Assembly (NCBI GenBank): GCA_026391315.1
Contig: JAPLDT010000025.1
Location: 1 to 33,146, forward strand
Reading direction: 5' to 3'
From: Bacteroidia bacterium
Lineage (GTDB): Bacteria; Bacteroidota; Bacteroidia; Bacteroidales; Prolixibacteraceae
DNA: 33,146 nt
In this document: one piece after another, positions 1-8,659 of the stretch
Numbering within the stretch: position 1 is the first letter of the stretch
Layout: every line of letters begins with the position of its first letter
Program-made: the position numbers and the translations under genes
The notes under the pieces: model-generated
What the model was told of the DNA's origin: nothing
The model's input: only the letters and a program-made list of their open reading frames with translations
The model's database searches: none

Positions 1-987
1 ATTATTGGAAGTACAATTTTTGAAGTTGGTTTTTCTGCCAGGATGGTTACCCAGGTTAGTAAATCGATAAAAACTGTTCTCTCAAAAAATAGTATAGAAA
101 CCATCGAATATGCCCTGGAGGTAAAAGGTAAAGGATCATGTTTCTTTGAGATGAGGATGGTGAAACTCAACTCCAACTCAGTCATGGCTGTTTCCAGGGA
201 CATATCCAAACAAAAATTTGCTGTCCTGGCCATTGAAGAGGCCAGAAAAAAAGCGGAAGAAGCCGATATGCTCAAGGCTGCCTTCCTGCAGAATATTTCG
301 CATGAAGTGCGCACGCCGCTTAATGCCATTGTCGGATTTTCCAATGTATTGCTGACCGATGAAGTCTCGCGCCCCGAACGACTTAATTATTTACAGATCA
401 TCACTCGAAATTGTCAGATCCTGCTGCATGTGTTCAGTGATACCATCAAACTATCGAAGATTCAGAGTGGGGTTGAAAAGGTGGAGAAACAATTTTATAA
501 CCTTAATGGATTGGTTAATGACCTGAACCGCCAATTTATGTATGAAAAGGAACAACTGGAAAAAGATCACCTCAAACTCATTCCGGTTAAAGGGAATGAC
601 CATCCCAAGTTTTCTATTGTCTGTGATGGAAACAAGATCAAAGACATCATGGAAAGCCTCATGGACAATGCCATAAAATTTACAGAGGAGGGTGAGATTG
701 AATTCGGTTACCATATTGATGGCAATTCGACCATTGAGTTTTTCGTCAAGGATACCGGAATCGGAATTCCCGAAGATCAGTTCAGTAGAATTTTTGACCG
801 GTTTTACCAGATCGATTTGAGAATAAAACGAACCTACGGTGGATCGGGTATCGGGCTTTCACTTGCCAACGATTTTGTTAACATGCTGGGGAGTAAGATC
901 AAAGTTGAATCGACTCCCGGAGTCGGATCAAAATTCTCATTCGTAATAAGTTACGATAATGCAACCAGCCACCTTCGGATTGTTTAA
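1..987 (+). CDS. PAS-containing sensor histidine kinase, 5' end missing
   Basis: The reading frame is open to the left edge, so the N-terminus lies outside the window and the ATG at 43 is probably internal. The visible part begins in the last portion of a PAS-like sensor domain, ending near the residues AVSRDISKQK. A short helical linker follows, then a HisKA domain with the H-box SHEVRTPLNAI, whose His is the predicted phosphorylation site. The HATPase domain has an N-box (MDNAIKFT), a G1 box (DTGIGIPEDQF), an F-box-like FDRFYQ and a G2 box (GGSGIGLSLA). The protein ends just after the ATPase, so there is no C-terminal receiver domain. It should autophosphorylate and pass phosphate to a response regulator that is not visible here. 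Signal and target cannot be inferred. It converges on the deacetylase gene with a 15-bp gap. Confidence 0.93.
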   Translation: MIGSTIFEVGFSARMVTQVSKSIKTVLSKNSIETIEYALEVKGKGSCFFEMRMVKLNSNSVMAVSRDISKQKFAVLAIEEARKKAEEADMLKAAFLQNISHEVRTPLNAIVGFSNVLLTDEVSRPERLNYLQIITRNCQILLHVFSDTIKLSKIQSGVEKVEKQFYNLNGLVNDLNRQFMYEKEQLEKDHLKLIPVKGNDHPKFSIVCDGNKIKDIMESLMDNAIKFTEEGEIEFGYHIDGNSTIEFFVKDTGIGIPEDQFSRIFDRFYQIDLRIKRTYGGSGIGLSLANDFVNMLGSKIKVESTPGVGSKFSFVISYDNATSHLRIV

Positions 988-1002
988 TCCAACAGTAAGT
1001 GC

Positions 1003-1788
1003 TCAAACAGATTTATCCGGATAAAGAGTCAGACACTCCTTTAATGTGCAAAATTGATGTTTTTTCTGGCTGAAATAATTAATCAGGCTCCTTAGTCGCT
1101 CAACCAAAACATCTCCCGAATTTCTAACAATATAGGAGGGCAATTTCACCTCAGGAGACAAAAGATCGGCAAACTCCCATGGGTGAAAATAGATATTGAG
1201 ATATCCATCTTTCGCTATCGACCTTTGGCACATACGTCTGTAAATATTGATCGGAAAATTGTGCAGGGAAAGCCAAAACAGCGGTATTCGGAATAGGGCG
1301 GAGACGGAAGCGGGAATCTGGCATAGCCCATTTTCATAGAAAATTCGTCGTGGTTTGTTCAGGTTATTGTATTTCCCTGGTAAGAAAGTAGGGTTTAAGG
1401 AGGAGTTATATTTGTATCCGGCCTCAATAACCGGCAAAGCTTCAAGAGGGGCCATGTTCGGCATTCTAAATCCAAGTATCGTTGTTCCGGTTAGCTGTTC
1501 CAGAACCCTTTTCGATTCTCCCAGATCTTTTTGTTCGAAGGTTGCATGGTAATAGCCATGTGATGCCACTTCATGCCCTTCGTTTACCATTCTGTCAATC
1601 AGAGCTGTGGCATGAAGTGCAAAGTTTGCGGTACAAAAAAAAGTGGCCTTCACCTTTTCCTGTTGCAGCAAATCGAGTATACGCTCTGTTCCGATTTTTG
1701 AGATTGACATTTGCTGCTCAAAATTCAATGTCTTTGTATAGGGAAGCGGATTGTCAAATTCCTCAATATCGAAACTTAGAAATATCAT
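1003..1788 (-). CDS. NodB-type polysaccharide deacetylase
   Basis: This 261-residue protein has the NodB homology fold of carbohydrate esterase family 4. Motif 1 is SFDIEEFD (Asp7 with acidic partners), motif 2 is SHGYYH (His77 and His81, metal ligands), motif 3 contains RMPN (Arg108), and a late YFHPWE motif supplies His202. The HPWE ending and short length resemble the deacetylases of exopolysaccharide loci, including the PEP-CTERM-associated subfamily, more than peptidoglycan deacetylases. No signal peptide is visible, so it probably acts on a cytoplasmic, lipid-linked or membrane-face intermediate. It is the last gene of a four-gene minus-strand operon, starting 1 bp after the GT2 stop. 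Removal of N-acetyl groups from a surface glycan is inferred from family and context; the substrate is unknown. Confidence 0.88.
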   Translation of the reverse strand: MIFLSFDIEEFDNPLPYTKTLNFEQQMSISKIGTERILDLLQQEKVKATFFCTANFALHATALIDRMVNEGHEVASHGYYHATFEQKDLGESKRVLEQLTGTTILGFRMPNMAPLEALPVIEAGYKYNSSLNPTFLPGKYNNLNKPRRIFYENGLCQIPASVSALFRIPLFWLSLHNFPINIYRRMCQRSIAKDGYLNIYFHPWEFADLLSPEVKLPSYIVRNSGDVLVERLRSLINYFSQKKHQFCTLKECLTLYPDKSV

Positions 1789-1789
1789 A

Positions 1790-2731
1790 CTATTCTGAGT
1801 CTTTTAAATTCGTTGACTTTACAATGTAGAGTGGCCGGTCTTTTACCTGCATAAACATCTTCCCGATGTAGATCCCAATAATACCCAAAACACAAAGTTG
1901 CAACCCCGAGAAAAATACTACAGTCAGTATTACAGAACCCCAACCATAAGCATAATGACCTGAATAATAATAGGACCATATTACATAAGGAAGATACAGG
2001 AAGGAGAGCAAGGAAAGAATAAAACCGAGATATACAGCAATATATAACGGCCGGGTACTTAATGAAGTTATGCCATTAAAGGCAAATTTCAACATTTTCC
2101 GAAAAGTATATTTGCTGCTACCTGAATGTCGGGCATCTGGATGGTAATCGATGGCAATCTGTTTAAAACCAACCCATTTAATTAATCCCCGAATAAAAAG
2201 GTCATTCTCTTTAAACCTGGAAAATACATCGGCTACACGTCTGTCTATCAATCTAAAATCAGAGGTCCCTTTCTCTATTTTGATGTCGGATAACCAGCTT
2301 ATAAAGTAGTAGAAACCGTTTGATGATTTTCGCTTCAAATAGGAAAGGTTTTCACTCTCTTCCCTTCGCGTATAAACAACATCGAAACCCTCCTCCCATT
2401 TGTCGAGTAGCTTGCTTATGATTTCCGGGGGATGTTGCAAATCGCAATCCATGGAAATGACGCAATCTCCATTGGCACTATCCAGTCCGGCTTTAAGCGC
2501 ATTTTGATGACCAAAATTTCTGGACAATTCGATATAATACATCCCCTCCTGACTTTTAGAAAGCTCTCTGATCTTCTCTAAGGTATCATCCGTACTTCCG
2601 TCATCTATAAAAATCAACTCCAGATCGTAAAGGTTGTAAGGGAAGCAAGATTTTATCCGCTCGAAAATCATTTCGATATTTCCTGACTCGTTGTGTGCTG
2701 GAAGTACTATTGAAACAAGTTTCTTCTTCAT
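1790..2731 (-). CDS. GT2 polyprenyl-phosphate glycosyltransferase (GtrB/DPM1-like)
   Basis: This 313-residue family 2 glycosyltransferase has an N-terminal GT-A domain. It shows SIVLPAHNES, the nucleotide-binding FIDDGSTDDT (Asp43, Asp44) and the metal-binding DCDLQHP (Asp95, Asp97). Two C-terminal membrane segments lie at about residues 228-255 and 265-295. This architecture matches the GtrB/DPM1/ArnC-like group, which moves a sugar from a nucleotide sugar to polyprenyl phosphate at the inner membrane. Its start overlaps the GT87-like gene by four bases (ATGA), and the deacetylase begins 1 bp downstream. A natural reading is that it makes the lipid-linked donor for the neighbouring GT87-like enzyme, which would use such donors on the periplasmic side. 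That pairing is inferred. Confidence 0.9.
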   Translation of the reverse strand: MKKKLVSIVLPAHNESGNIEMIFERIKSCFPYNLYDLELIFIDDGSTDDTLEKIRELSKSQEGMYYIELSRNFGHQNALKAGLDSANGDCVISMDCDLQHPPEIISKLLDKWEEGFDVVYTRREESENLSYLKRKSSNGFYYFISWLSDIKIEKGTSDFRLIDRRVADVFSRFKENDLFIRGLIKWVGFKQIAIDYHPDARHSGSSKYTFRKMLKFAFNGITSLSTRPLYIAVYLGFILSLLSFLYLPYVIWSYYYSGHYAYGWGSVILTVVFFSGLQLCVLGIIGIYIGKMFMQVKDRPLYIVKSTNLKDSE

Positions 2732-3930
2732 TCTAGTGGATTTGTTAAGTAGTTATCCGATTTTTTAAACAGAATCTCGTAGACAACTGTCAGCCAAATA
2801 AGGGTGCAAGGCAATGCCTGCAAGGCATATGGCCTTATAATCTGCCGATACAACGATCCTGGAAACAAATCGGAAGGACCAAAGCTTGAAACGACAATCC
2901 CAAAGATAATCAGAAATAAGCTCCATGCTGAATAGGGACGCGGTTGAATAACAAACCATATTGCTACTCCTGTAATTGCAATGATATAAGTATTTGGTTC
3001 ACTGCCGGTACTGAACAACACGGTAAAGATTAATACGGATGCAAGCGTAAGCAACTGAAAGCTGTTTTGCCGGTACTCCTTGATTCTCAGGTAAGGCAGG
3101 GCGAAAAGGAGAAGTGCTCCAAGAAGTATCGGCAGATTGGAAAATTCAAAATTTCCAGTGGATTTGTGGATCATACCCAAGAATGAAACATTTTGCTGAA
3201 GTGCACTCCCATTGTCCTGGTTTTTAATTACCAACTCATTAAACCAATCTTTGTATTGACCGGCAATAAACCCTGGAGACGAAATAAGCATCGGCAGCAC
3301 AAAAAATACTACACCCCAGATCATACTCCAGAGTATCAGTTTAGGTTTATGTTTAGAGAAGAAAAAGAAGGCAAATCCAACGATTCCATACAGTTTCACA
3401 AAGGTTCCCAGCATAATCATAAAAGCGGCCCAACCATCCTTCTCCTTCCTGATCAATGTATAAGACAAGATAATAAGGGCGGCTGTTGCAGTGTTGAATT
3501 GCACATTCGTTTGGGCGATAATCATCGAATTTGTGCAAATCAAAAGGATAGCCATATGTTGCCAGGGCTTCAGTGGCAACTCCTTTACTGCATAATACAG
3601 CACCATGGCCAAAAAGACCAGCCAAAGGGAGGCTCCAATTAAGTCAGGCATTAAAGCAAAAGGGGCCATAATTACTCCAAATACCGGGCCATAATGGTTC
3701 ATGTCATCGAAAAACTGCGAACGATGCTGATAGAGTGGAAATTGTTCGAGAATATTTAGGAAGACATATTTATAAATCTTGTAATTGTTGTGCAGACGCC
3801 CGGTAAGAGAGTTGAAAACGCCGATAAAAATTGATATGGCTATCCACAAATAAAGGATAATCCGGTCATCCCTAAAAAATGGCCTTTTGAAAAAGAGCAA
3901 AAATTTCTTTCCGGTTTGCATAATGCGCAT
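2728..3930 (-). CDS. GT87-like multi-pass membrane glycosyltransferase (DUF2029)
   Basis: This 400-residue protein is strongly hydrophobic, with about ten membrane segments. The first is at about residues 24-42, and a soluble loop follows with LYQHRSQFFDDMNHYGPVFG. Topology and loop pattern fit the GT87/DUF2029 family of GT-C enzymes, which use polyprenyl-phosphate sugars (mannosyltransferases in actinobacteria). The acidic pair in the first large loop (FFDDMN) is the likely catalytic site by analogy with that fold. It lies 10 bp downstream of the FkbM gene and overlaps the GT2 gene by four bases, so it is in the same transcript. The sugar added is not predictable. Confidence 0.8.
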   Translation of the reverse strand: MRIMQTGKKFLLFFKRPFFRDDRIILYLWIAISIFIGVFNSLTGRLHNNYKIYKYVFLNILEQFPLYQHRSQFFDDMNHYGPVFGVIMAPFALMPDLIGASLWLVFLAMVLYYAVKELPLKPWQHMAILLICTNSMIIAQTNVQFNTATAALIILSYTLIRKEKDGWAAFMIMLGTFVKLYGIVGFAFFFFSKHKPKLILWSMIWGVVFFVLPMLISSPGFIAGQYKDWFNELVIKNQDNGSALQQNVSFLGMIHKSTGNFEFSNLPILLGALLLFALPYLRIKEYRQNSFQLLTLASVLIFTVLFSTGSEPNTYIIAITGVAIWFVIQPRPYSAWSLFLIIFGIVVSSFGPSDLFPGSLYRQIIRPYALQALPCTLIWLTVVYEILFKKSDNYLTNPLE

Positions 3931-3940
3931 CAGATTTTTT

Positions 3941-4825
3941 TCAGTTTTTTATTGCTCTGATCAAGCCACGTCTAAGATAGGGAGCTTTAAGTTTTCTGTC
4001 TGTATAGATGATTAAAAAGCCATCAGATGGAGAGGTTTCGAATCCATTTTGTTTCAGTGTCTCATTCAACTCCCTTTCATCTTCATCTTTATGATAGGTG
4101 CAAATTGCCACTTTCAATGGCCTTACTTCACTTAAGATTCTCCTACAACCGCTTAACAATAAGGATTCTGCACCCTCAACATCAATTTTCAGGAACGATA
4201 GTTTCTCCCCGGGTAAAAAGTAATCATCCAGGGTAACACATTTCCCATTGGTCACATTACCGGCAAATTTATTCACAATCGTCACTTTCTCTTTCCAGGG
4301 CGCAAAGGTTGCTTTCAACGGTTCAATCCACTCCTTGCCACTCTCGAAAAGGACGATCCTTCCTGCCTGCTCAATATTGCTTAAAGCAAAAATTCCTTCT
4401 GCGGCACCGATATCAACCAAAACATCACTCTTTTCAACCACGAAACCATCTGTTTCGTAGCAATGAGGACTGCGATTATCTTGCTCTCTTCTCAGCTCAT
4501 TGAAACTTAGTCGGATTCTCTTTTTACTCCATCTTCTCTTGAAATAGAGTCTTTTCCCTTTGTACACCACATAACGTAACCCGGTTTCTGTGTCGTAGTG
4601 GACTTCTATGGTATCTTCGATGTACTCATCCTGAAAGTAGTAAGGAATCATAGCAATCCCGCAATTTTTTACATAATCGCATACCTTGCTAATTTCCTCA
4701 GTAAGAGGTTCTTTCAGACTGGAATAGTAAGCTAAAATATTTGATCTGAGAACACGAGCCACAATTTTCTTTCGAAAAAACTTAGGTACTATGATGCGGT
4801 AAACAGCTGTATTCAGGAAATTCAT
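3941..4825 (-). CDS. FkbM family SAM-dependent methyltransferase
   Basis: This 294-residue protein has an N-terminal extension of about 130 residues, then a Rossmann methyltransferase domain. The domain shows the SAM-binding motif VLVDIGAAEGIFAL (Asp138, Gly140), an acidic residue after strand 2 (Glu161 in LFESG) and the FkbM hallmark FLKIDVEGAE near residue 220. FkbM enzymes usually O-methylate sugars or natural products and are common in surface-polysaccharide loci, where methylation can cap or decorate chains. It is the first gene of the minus-strand operon running to the deacetylase. The 297 bp upstream separates it from a divergent GT4 gene. No Bacteroidetes-type -7 box was found for it. 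The substrate is inferred only from neighbours. Confidence 0.85.
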   Translation of the reverse strand: MNFLNTAVYRIIVPKFFRKKIVARVLRSNILAYYSSLKEPLTEEISKVCDYVKNCGIAMIPYYFQDEYIEDTIEVHYDTETGLRYVVYKGKRLYFKRRWSKKRIRLSFNELRREQDNRSPHCYETDGFVVEKSDVLVDIGAAEGIFALSNIEQAGRIVLFESGKEWIEPLKATFAPWKEKVTIVNKFAGNVTNGKCVTLDDYFLPGEKLSFLKIDVEGAESLLLSGCRRILSEVRPLKVAICTYHKDEDERELNETLKQNGFETSPSDGFLIIYTDRKLKAPYLRRGLIRAIKN

Positions 4826-5122
4826 CTATGTTAATTTAAGTGGTCAAAACAACTGTCTTTGCAGGAAGTTTGATCGGTAAAGTTAAATAATCACTGCCAA
4901 CATACAAAGCTTTAAACAGACCGGAAAAAGATTACATGAAGTAGTTAAACCTAGAATGTTTCAATTGCCTGTTTATGCTTTAATTATCAGACAGATTAAT
5001 TAACAGGAATCAGTTTTTTTTGAATCTGTACATTTTTTTAGCCGAGTATTAAAATATTCAATTAAATTTAACCGGAATTGATGATGGAATAGATCCAACA
5101 CCACGACTAAACTTACTTATCG
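4826..5122. other. AT-rich divergent intergenic region
   Basis: These 297 bp separate the divergent FkbM and GT4 genes and must hold promoters for both. The region is very AT-rich. I looked for the Bacteroidetes TAnnTTTG box on both strands and found no convincing match, and I see no RNA gene or coding sequence. A TTAATTAA octamer within an AT-rich stretch near 5000 is the only small symmetry noticed. Confidence 0.5.
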
Positions 5123-6244
5123 ATGATCATTGGGTTTGAAGCAAAAAGGCTATTTCAGAATTTTTCAGGATTAGGCAACTACAGCCGAAATACTGTAAGT
5201 TTATTGGCTCGCTATTATCCAGAGAACAGGTATCTGCTTTTTGCCCCAAAGCTTACATCGCTTTTTATTCCGCCGCAATCAGTCGAGGTTATATCGCCAC
5301 AATCCAAATTCTTCAAACGATTCAGGTCCTATTGGAGAATGTACAGGGTGGCCGGATTGGCAAAAAAAAAACATGCTGATATTTTCCATGGACTCAGTCA
5401 CAGCCTTCCTGTCGGAATAGAAAAAAGAGGAATCCCTTCCATTGTAACCATTCATGACCTTATTTTCCTTAGATTCCCTGAATTTTACAAACAAATAGAT
5501 CGCAAACTCTACTTTCTCAATACATTGAGCAGCTGTCGAAGATGCACGAAGATATTGGCTATCAGCCATCAAACCAAAGAAGACATCATCAATTATCTGG
5601 GTATTGAGGAAGAAAAAATAGCGGTTCTTCATCAATCCTGCGACAGACGATTCTATGAACAGGTCGATGAGGAGCTGAAAGATTCTATTCGTAAGAAATA
5701 CGATCTTCCCGAGAAATTCATTCTTTGTGTTGGTACCATTGAACAACGGAAGAATCAGCTTGCAATTTTGAAAGGAGTAGTTAGTGAAAAGCTGACCATT
5801 CCGGTAGTTCTTTTAGGGAAACCGACCGATTACAAAAGGTTACTGGACGAATTTATCATTGAATCCGGCATACGGAAACAGTTGATTTTCCTGCACAATA
5901 CCGATTTTTCAGATCTTCATGCCATTTACCAATTGGCAGAGATTATGGTCTATCCCTCCTTCTTTGAAGGGTTTGGATTACCTGTCCTTGAAGCACAGGC
6001 ATCAGGATGCCCGGTTATCACCTCCAATATCAGCAGTATGCCGGAAGCCGGAGGAGATGGCGCAGTCTATGTAGATCCGGCGAATAGTTCGGAAATTGGA
6101 CTGGCCATCCGGAAGATTTTAACTGACAACAAATTTAAAGAGGAGCTGATTCAAAAAGGAACTGCCAATGCCCTGTTGTTCAATGACCAGGCTGTTGGAG
6201 AGAAATTGGTCAAATTGTACCAATCACTTGTCAAACAAAATTGA
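5123..6244 (+). CDS. GT4 family glycosyltransferase
   Basis: This 373-residue GT-B enzyme begins with MIIGFEAKRLFQNFSGLGNYSR, the glycine-containing N-terminal loop common in family 4 mannosyltransferase-like proteins. The N-terminal domain includes VTIHDLIFLRFPEFY. The C-terminal Rossmann domain starts at FILCVGTIEQRKN (about residue 200). It carries the nucleotide-sugar signature PSFFEGFGLPVLEAQASGCPVI with the conserved E-x7-E glutamates, then PEAGGDGAVYVDP. No membrane segment is seen, so it is probably cytoplasmic or peripheral on the inner membrane. It is transcribed alone, divergent from the FkbM operon and convergent with the following GT2. A role in assembling the same surface glycan is inferred from position. 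Confidence 0.9.
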   Translation: MIIGFEAKRLFQNFSGLGNYSRNTVSLLARYYPENRYLLFAPKLTSLFIPPQSVEVISPQSKFFKRFRSYWRMYRVAGLAKKKHADIFHGLSHSLPVGIEKRGIPSIVTIHDLIFLRFPEFYKQIDRKLYFLNTLSSCRRCTKILAISHQTKEDIINYLGIEEEKIAVLHQSCDRRFYEQVDEELKDSIRKKYDLPEKFILCVGTIEQRKNQLAILKGVVSEKLTIPVVLLGKPTDYKRLLDEFIIESGIRKQLIFLHNTDFSDLHAIYQLAEIMVYPSFFEGFGLPVLEAQASGCPVITSNISSMPEAGGDGAVYVDPANSSEIGLAIRKILTDNKFKEELIQKGTANALLFNDQAVGEKLVKLYQSLVKQN

Positions 6245-6266
6245 CAGAAAATATTCTATGAAGCAA

Positions 6267-7310
6267 TTAAGCCCTATTAACGCATGTAGTTATCTGTTCC
6301 TGAGCCGTTTCCCTATTCTCCATAGAGTAGTTCACCGACTTCACACTTAACCATTTCCCAGAAAAAATCACATTGAAGTAATACTCCACCAATCTGGTAT
6401 AAATTCGCCTGTACATTTGAAGTGGCCGGATAAAGAACAAGATGGTTCCCAAAAGAGCAGGAATTGCACCAAGAAGCAAGCTATTTAAAATCAATATCAG
6501 GTGCATAGAAAAAGCTTTCCCCTCATTTTCGTGTTTTGAAATATACAGATGCCTGGATATATAAACTTCTGTCTTTGTCAGAACTGTAACCTCTAAATTC
6601 AATCGTGAGGAACCGCCATGCAAGTGACCAATTTCTGCTGTTTTAAGTGTGACAACTTCTCCTCCTTTTTCTATAACCCTCCTGCACATATCAACATCTT
6701 CGAAATACATCCAGAAATCTTCATCCCATTTGCCTAACTGGAAAAACCCATCCCGTTTCATCATAAAAACAGACCCGGAGACCCAATCTGGATAGACATA
6801 ATGCTTGGTTTGTACAATCGTATCCTCAATTGGACCATGAAAAACCAGCCGGATGGATCTAAGCCATCCAGTCAAGGTTCCAGGAGTTAAAAATTTCCCG
6901 TACGGGCGGTCTTTTGATCCGTCCTCCCTGACTTGACTACAGGAAACGACGGAATATTGCGGTCTAACCTGAACCTCTTCAAGCATATCAAACAATGCAT
7001 CTGCCGAAACTGTGGTATCGGGATTCAAAAACAAAAATGTACGCCCCTGGCTGATTGAAGCGCCAAGATTGCATCCATTGGCATAGCCATTGTTCCCGGT
7101 ATTTGAAATAAATGTGAATTCAGGGAACATACGAATGTTTTCCTCAAGACTTCCATCGTTAGACTGGTTATCAACAACTACGACTTCAAAAGAAAAGCGG
7201 CTATCCTCGATCAGCCGAATAGACTCAAGACATTTGGTGAGTTTTTCTCCACCTCTGAAGTTAACAATTATGATAGATAAATCTTTCAACGGACTTGATA
7301 TTTTAAACAA
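6267..7310 (-). CDS. GT2 rhamnosyltransferase-like (WbbL-like), TTG start
   Basis: This 347-residue GT2 enzyme shows LSIIIVNFRGG, VVVDNQSNDGS (Asp47), the FLNPDTTVS motif typical of WbbL/rhamnosyltransferase-type enzymes (Asp98), the WMYFEDVDMCRR acidic motif (Glu204, Asp205, Asp207) and GHLHGGSS (His231). One hydrophobic stretch near residues 268-292 probably anchors it to the inner membrane. No in-frame ATG exists before the conserved first strand: upstream codons run back to a TAA with only TTG available, so the TTG at 7310 is taken as the start. It converges on the GT4 gene with a 22-bp gap. A role in O-antigen or exopolysaccharide assembly is inferred from the family. Confidence 0.87.
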   Translation of the reverse strand: MFKISSPLKDLSIIIVNFRGGEKLTKCLESIRLIEDSRFSFEVVVVDNQSNDGSLEENIRMFPEFTFISNTGNNGYANGCNLGASISQGRTFLFLNPDTTVSADALFDMLEEVQVRPQYSVVSCSQVREDGSKDRPYGKFLTPGTLTGWLRSIRLVFHGPIEDTIVQTKHYVYPDWVSGSVFMMKRDGFFQLGKWDEDFWMYFEDVDMCRRVIEKGGEVVTLKTAEIGHLHGGSSRLNLEVTVLTKTEVYISRHLYISKHENEGKAFSMHLILILNSLLLGAIPALLGTILFFIRPLQMYRRIYTRLVEYYFNVIFSGKWLSVKSVNYSMENRETAQEQITTCVNRA

Positions 7311-7466
7311 TATGAGTAGTAGAACTAAACGTTAATCCCAACTTAGACGATTTGGTTACCCAATAGTTTAACCAATAAATTAAAAATTAGTATTGACTCA
7401 TTAGTCAAAAATATCACGACACTAAATTAGATTGCCATTTTTTCAGTAAATTGAGCCTCTGAATCC

Positions 7467-8654
7467 ATGAACAATCTAAAATACTTCAACAAAATGAAAA
7501 GAAAATTTCTTGTAACTCTTATTTCGGTACTGGTCGCATTTTCTGGTTTTTCCCAGTCTAAATTTAACGGATTGGATATGAATATGGGAAATCTCTACCG
7601 GACATCAGATGCCAAATCCCGTTCTATCAGTCCTGAAAATTTTACGGGAGAGAAGGGAAAAGGCGGAATGGCAAATCCCGCCGACAAGGACAAACCCAAT
7701 AAGGCCACCAGCGCTGATGCTGCCCGTGACCTAGGCCAGGGATGGAAAGTAAATCCCTGTATCGATATTAAGCCAGGCCAAACTTTCACACTAGCCGAAA
7801 TGGAAGGTCCCGGGGCGATTCAGCACATCTGGATGACCCCTACCGGAAACTGGCGCTTCTCTATTCTACGCATATACTGGGATGGTGAAAAAGAACCGTC
7901 AGTAGAGTGTCCTGTGGGTGATTTTTTTGGCCAGGGTTGGAACACTTATGCGCAATTGACCTCTTTACCGGTCTGTGTTAATCCCGGAAGTGCCTTCAAT
8001 TGTTATTGGGCCATGCCATTCCGCAAGAAATGCAAAATAACCATGGAGAACATCAATGACAAAGATGCTATGTCTGTATATTACCAGATAGATTATACAT
8101 TGACAGAAATACCATCGGATGCGGCCTATTTTCATGCTCAATTCCGTCGTGCCAACCCAGTTGAATCATCTATTTATACCATTGTCGACGGCATCAAAGG
8201 CAAGGGGCAGTTTGTGGGACTTTACATGGCGTGGGGTGCCACCAACAATGGCTGGTGGGGTGAAGGGGAGATAAAATTTTACATGGATGGTGACAGTCAA
8301 TACCCAACCATTTGTGGCACTGGTACTGAAGATTACTTTTGCGGATCTTACAATTTTGACCGTGACGGGAAATATAAGGAGTTTTGCACACCATATTCGG
8401 GCCTTCACCAAGTGATTCGTCCCAGTGGAGATTACAAGGTGATGATGAGATTTGGGTTATACCGTTGGCACATAATGGATCCCATACGCTTTGAAAAAGA
8501 TCTGAAAATAACGATTCAGGATTTGGGATGGCACCATGGAGGACGTTACCTGGCGCAACATTCAGACATTGCCTCTACCTGCTTCTGGTACCAGACCGAT
8601 CCGCATACCCCCTTTCCAAAACTACCCGAATGGAGGGAGCTGGAGGTAAATTAA
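7467..8654 (+). CDS. exported GH172 (DUF2961) glycoside hydrolase
   Basis: The protein has 395 residues from the first ATG. A second ATG at 7494 gives a cleaner signal peptide (MKRKFLVTLISVLVAFSGFS then QS) and may be the true start. The mature part matches DUF2961, now glycoside hydrolase family 172, whose characterised members act on fructo- or arabinofuranosides. Signatures are GPGAIQHIWMTP near residue 115, the acidic pair in WWGEGEIKFYMDGD (Glu266, Glu268) and the hallmark CGTGTEDYFCGSYNF with Glu288. Glu288 and one of Glu266/Glu268 are the probable catalytic acids. It is exported to the periplasm or beyond. The stop lies only 5 bp from the convergent proline dehydrogenase stop. The substrate is unknown; a furanoside in the locus's own glycan is one possibility. 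Confidence 0.85.
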   Translation: MNNLKYFNKMKRKFLVTLISVLVAFSGFSQSKFNGLDMNMGNLYRTSDAKSRSISPENFTGEKGKGGMANPADKDKPNKATSADAARDLGQGWKVNPCIDIKPGQTFTLAEMEGPGAIQHIWMTPTGNWRFSILRIYWDGEKEPSVECPVGDFFGQGWNTYAQLTSLPVCVNPGSAFNCYWAMPFRKKCKITMENINDKDAMSVYYQIDYTLTEIPSDAAYFHAQFRRANPVESSIYTIVDGIKGKGQFVGLYMAWGATNNGWWGEGEIKFYMDGDSQYPTICGTGTEDYFCGSYNFDRDGKYKEFCTPYSGLHQVIRPSGDYKVMMRFGLYRWHIMDPIRFEKDLKITIQDLGWHHGGRYLAQHSDIASTCFWYQTDPHTPFPKLPEWRELEVN

Positions 8655-8659
8655 CTAAT

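Noticed and set aside
4826-5122. Promoters for the divergent FkbM and GT4 genes
   Set aside because: Promoters must exist here, but no TAnnTTTG box with reasonable spacing was found on either strand, so none is annotated.
7393-7408. TTGACT-CATT-AGTCAA inverted repeat before the GH172 gene as an operator
   Set aside because: A 6-bp half-site in AT-rich DNA with a single copy is too weak to call.
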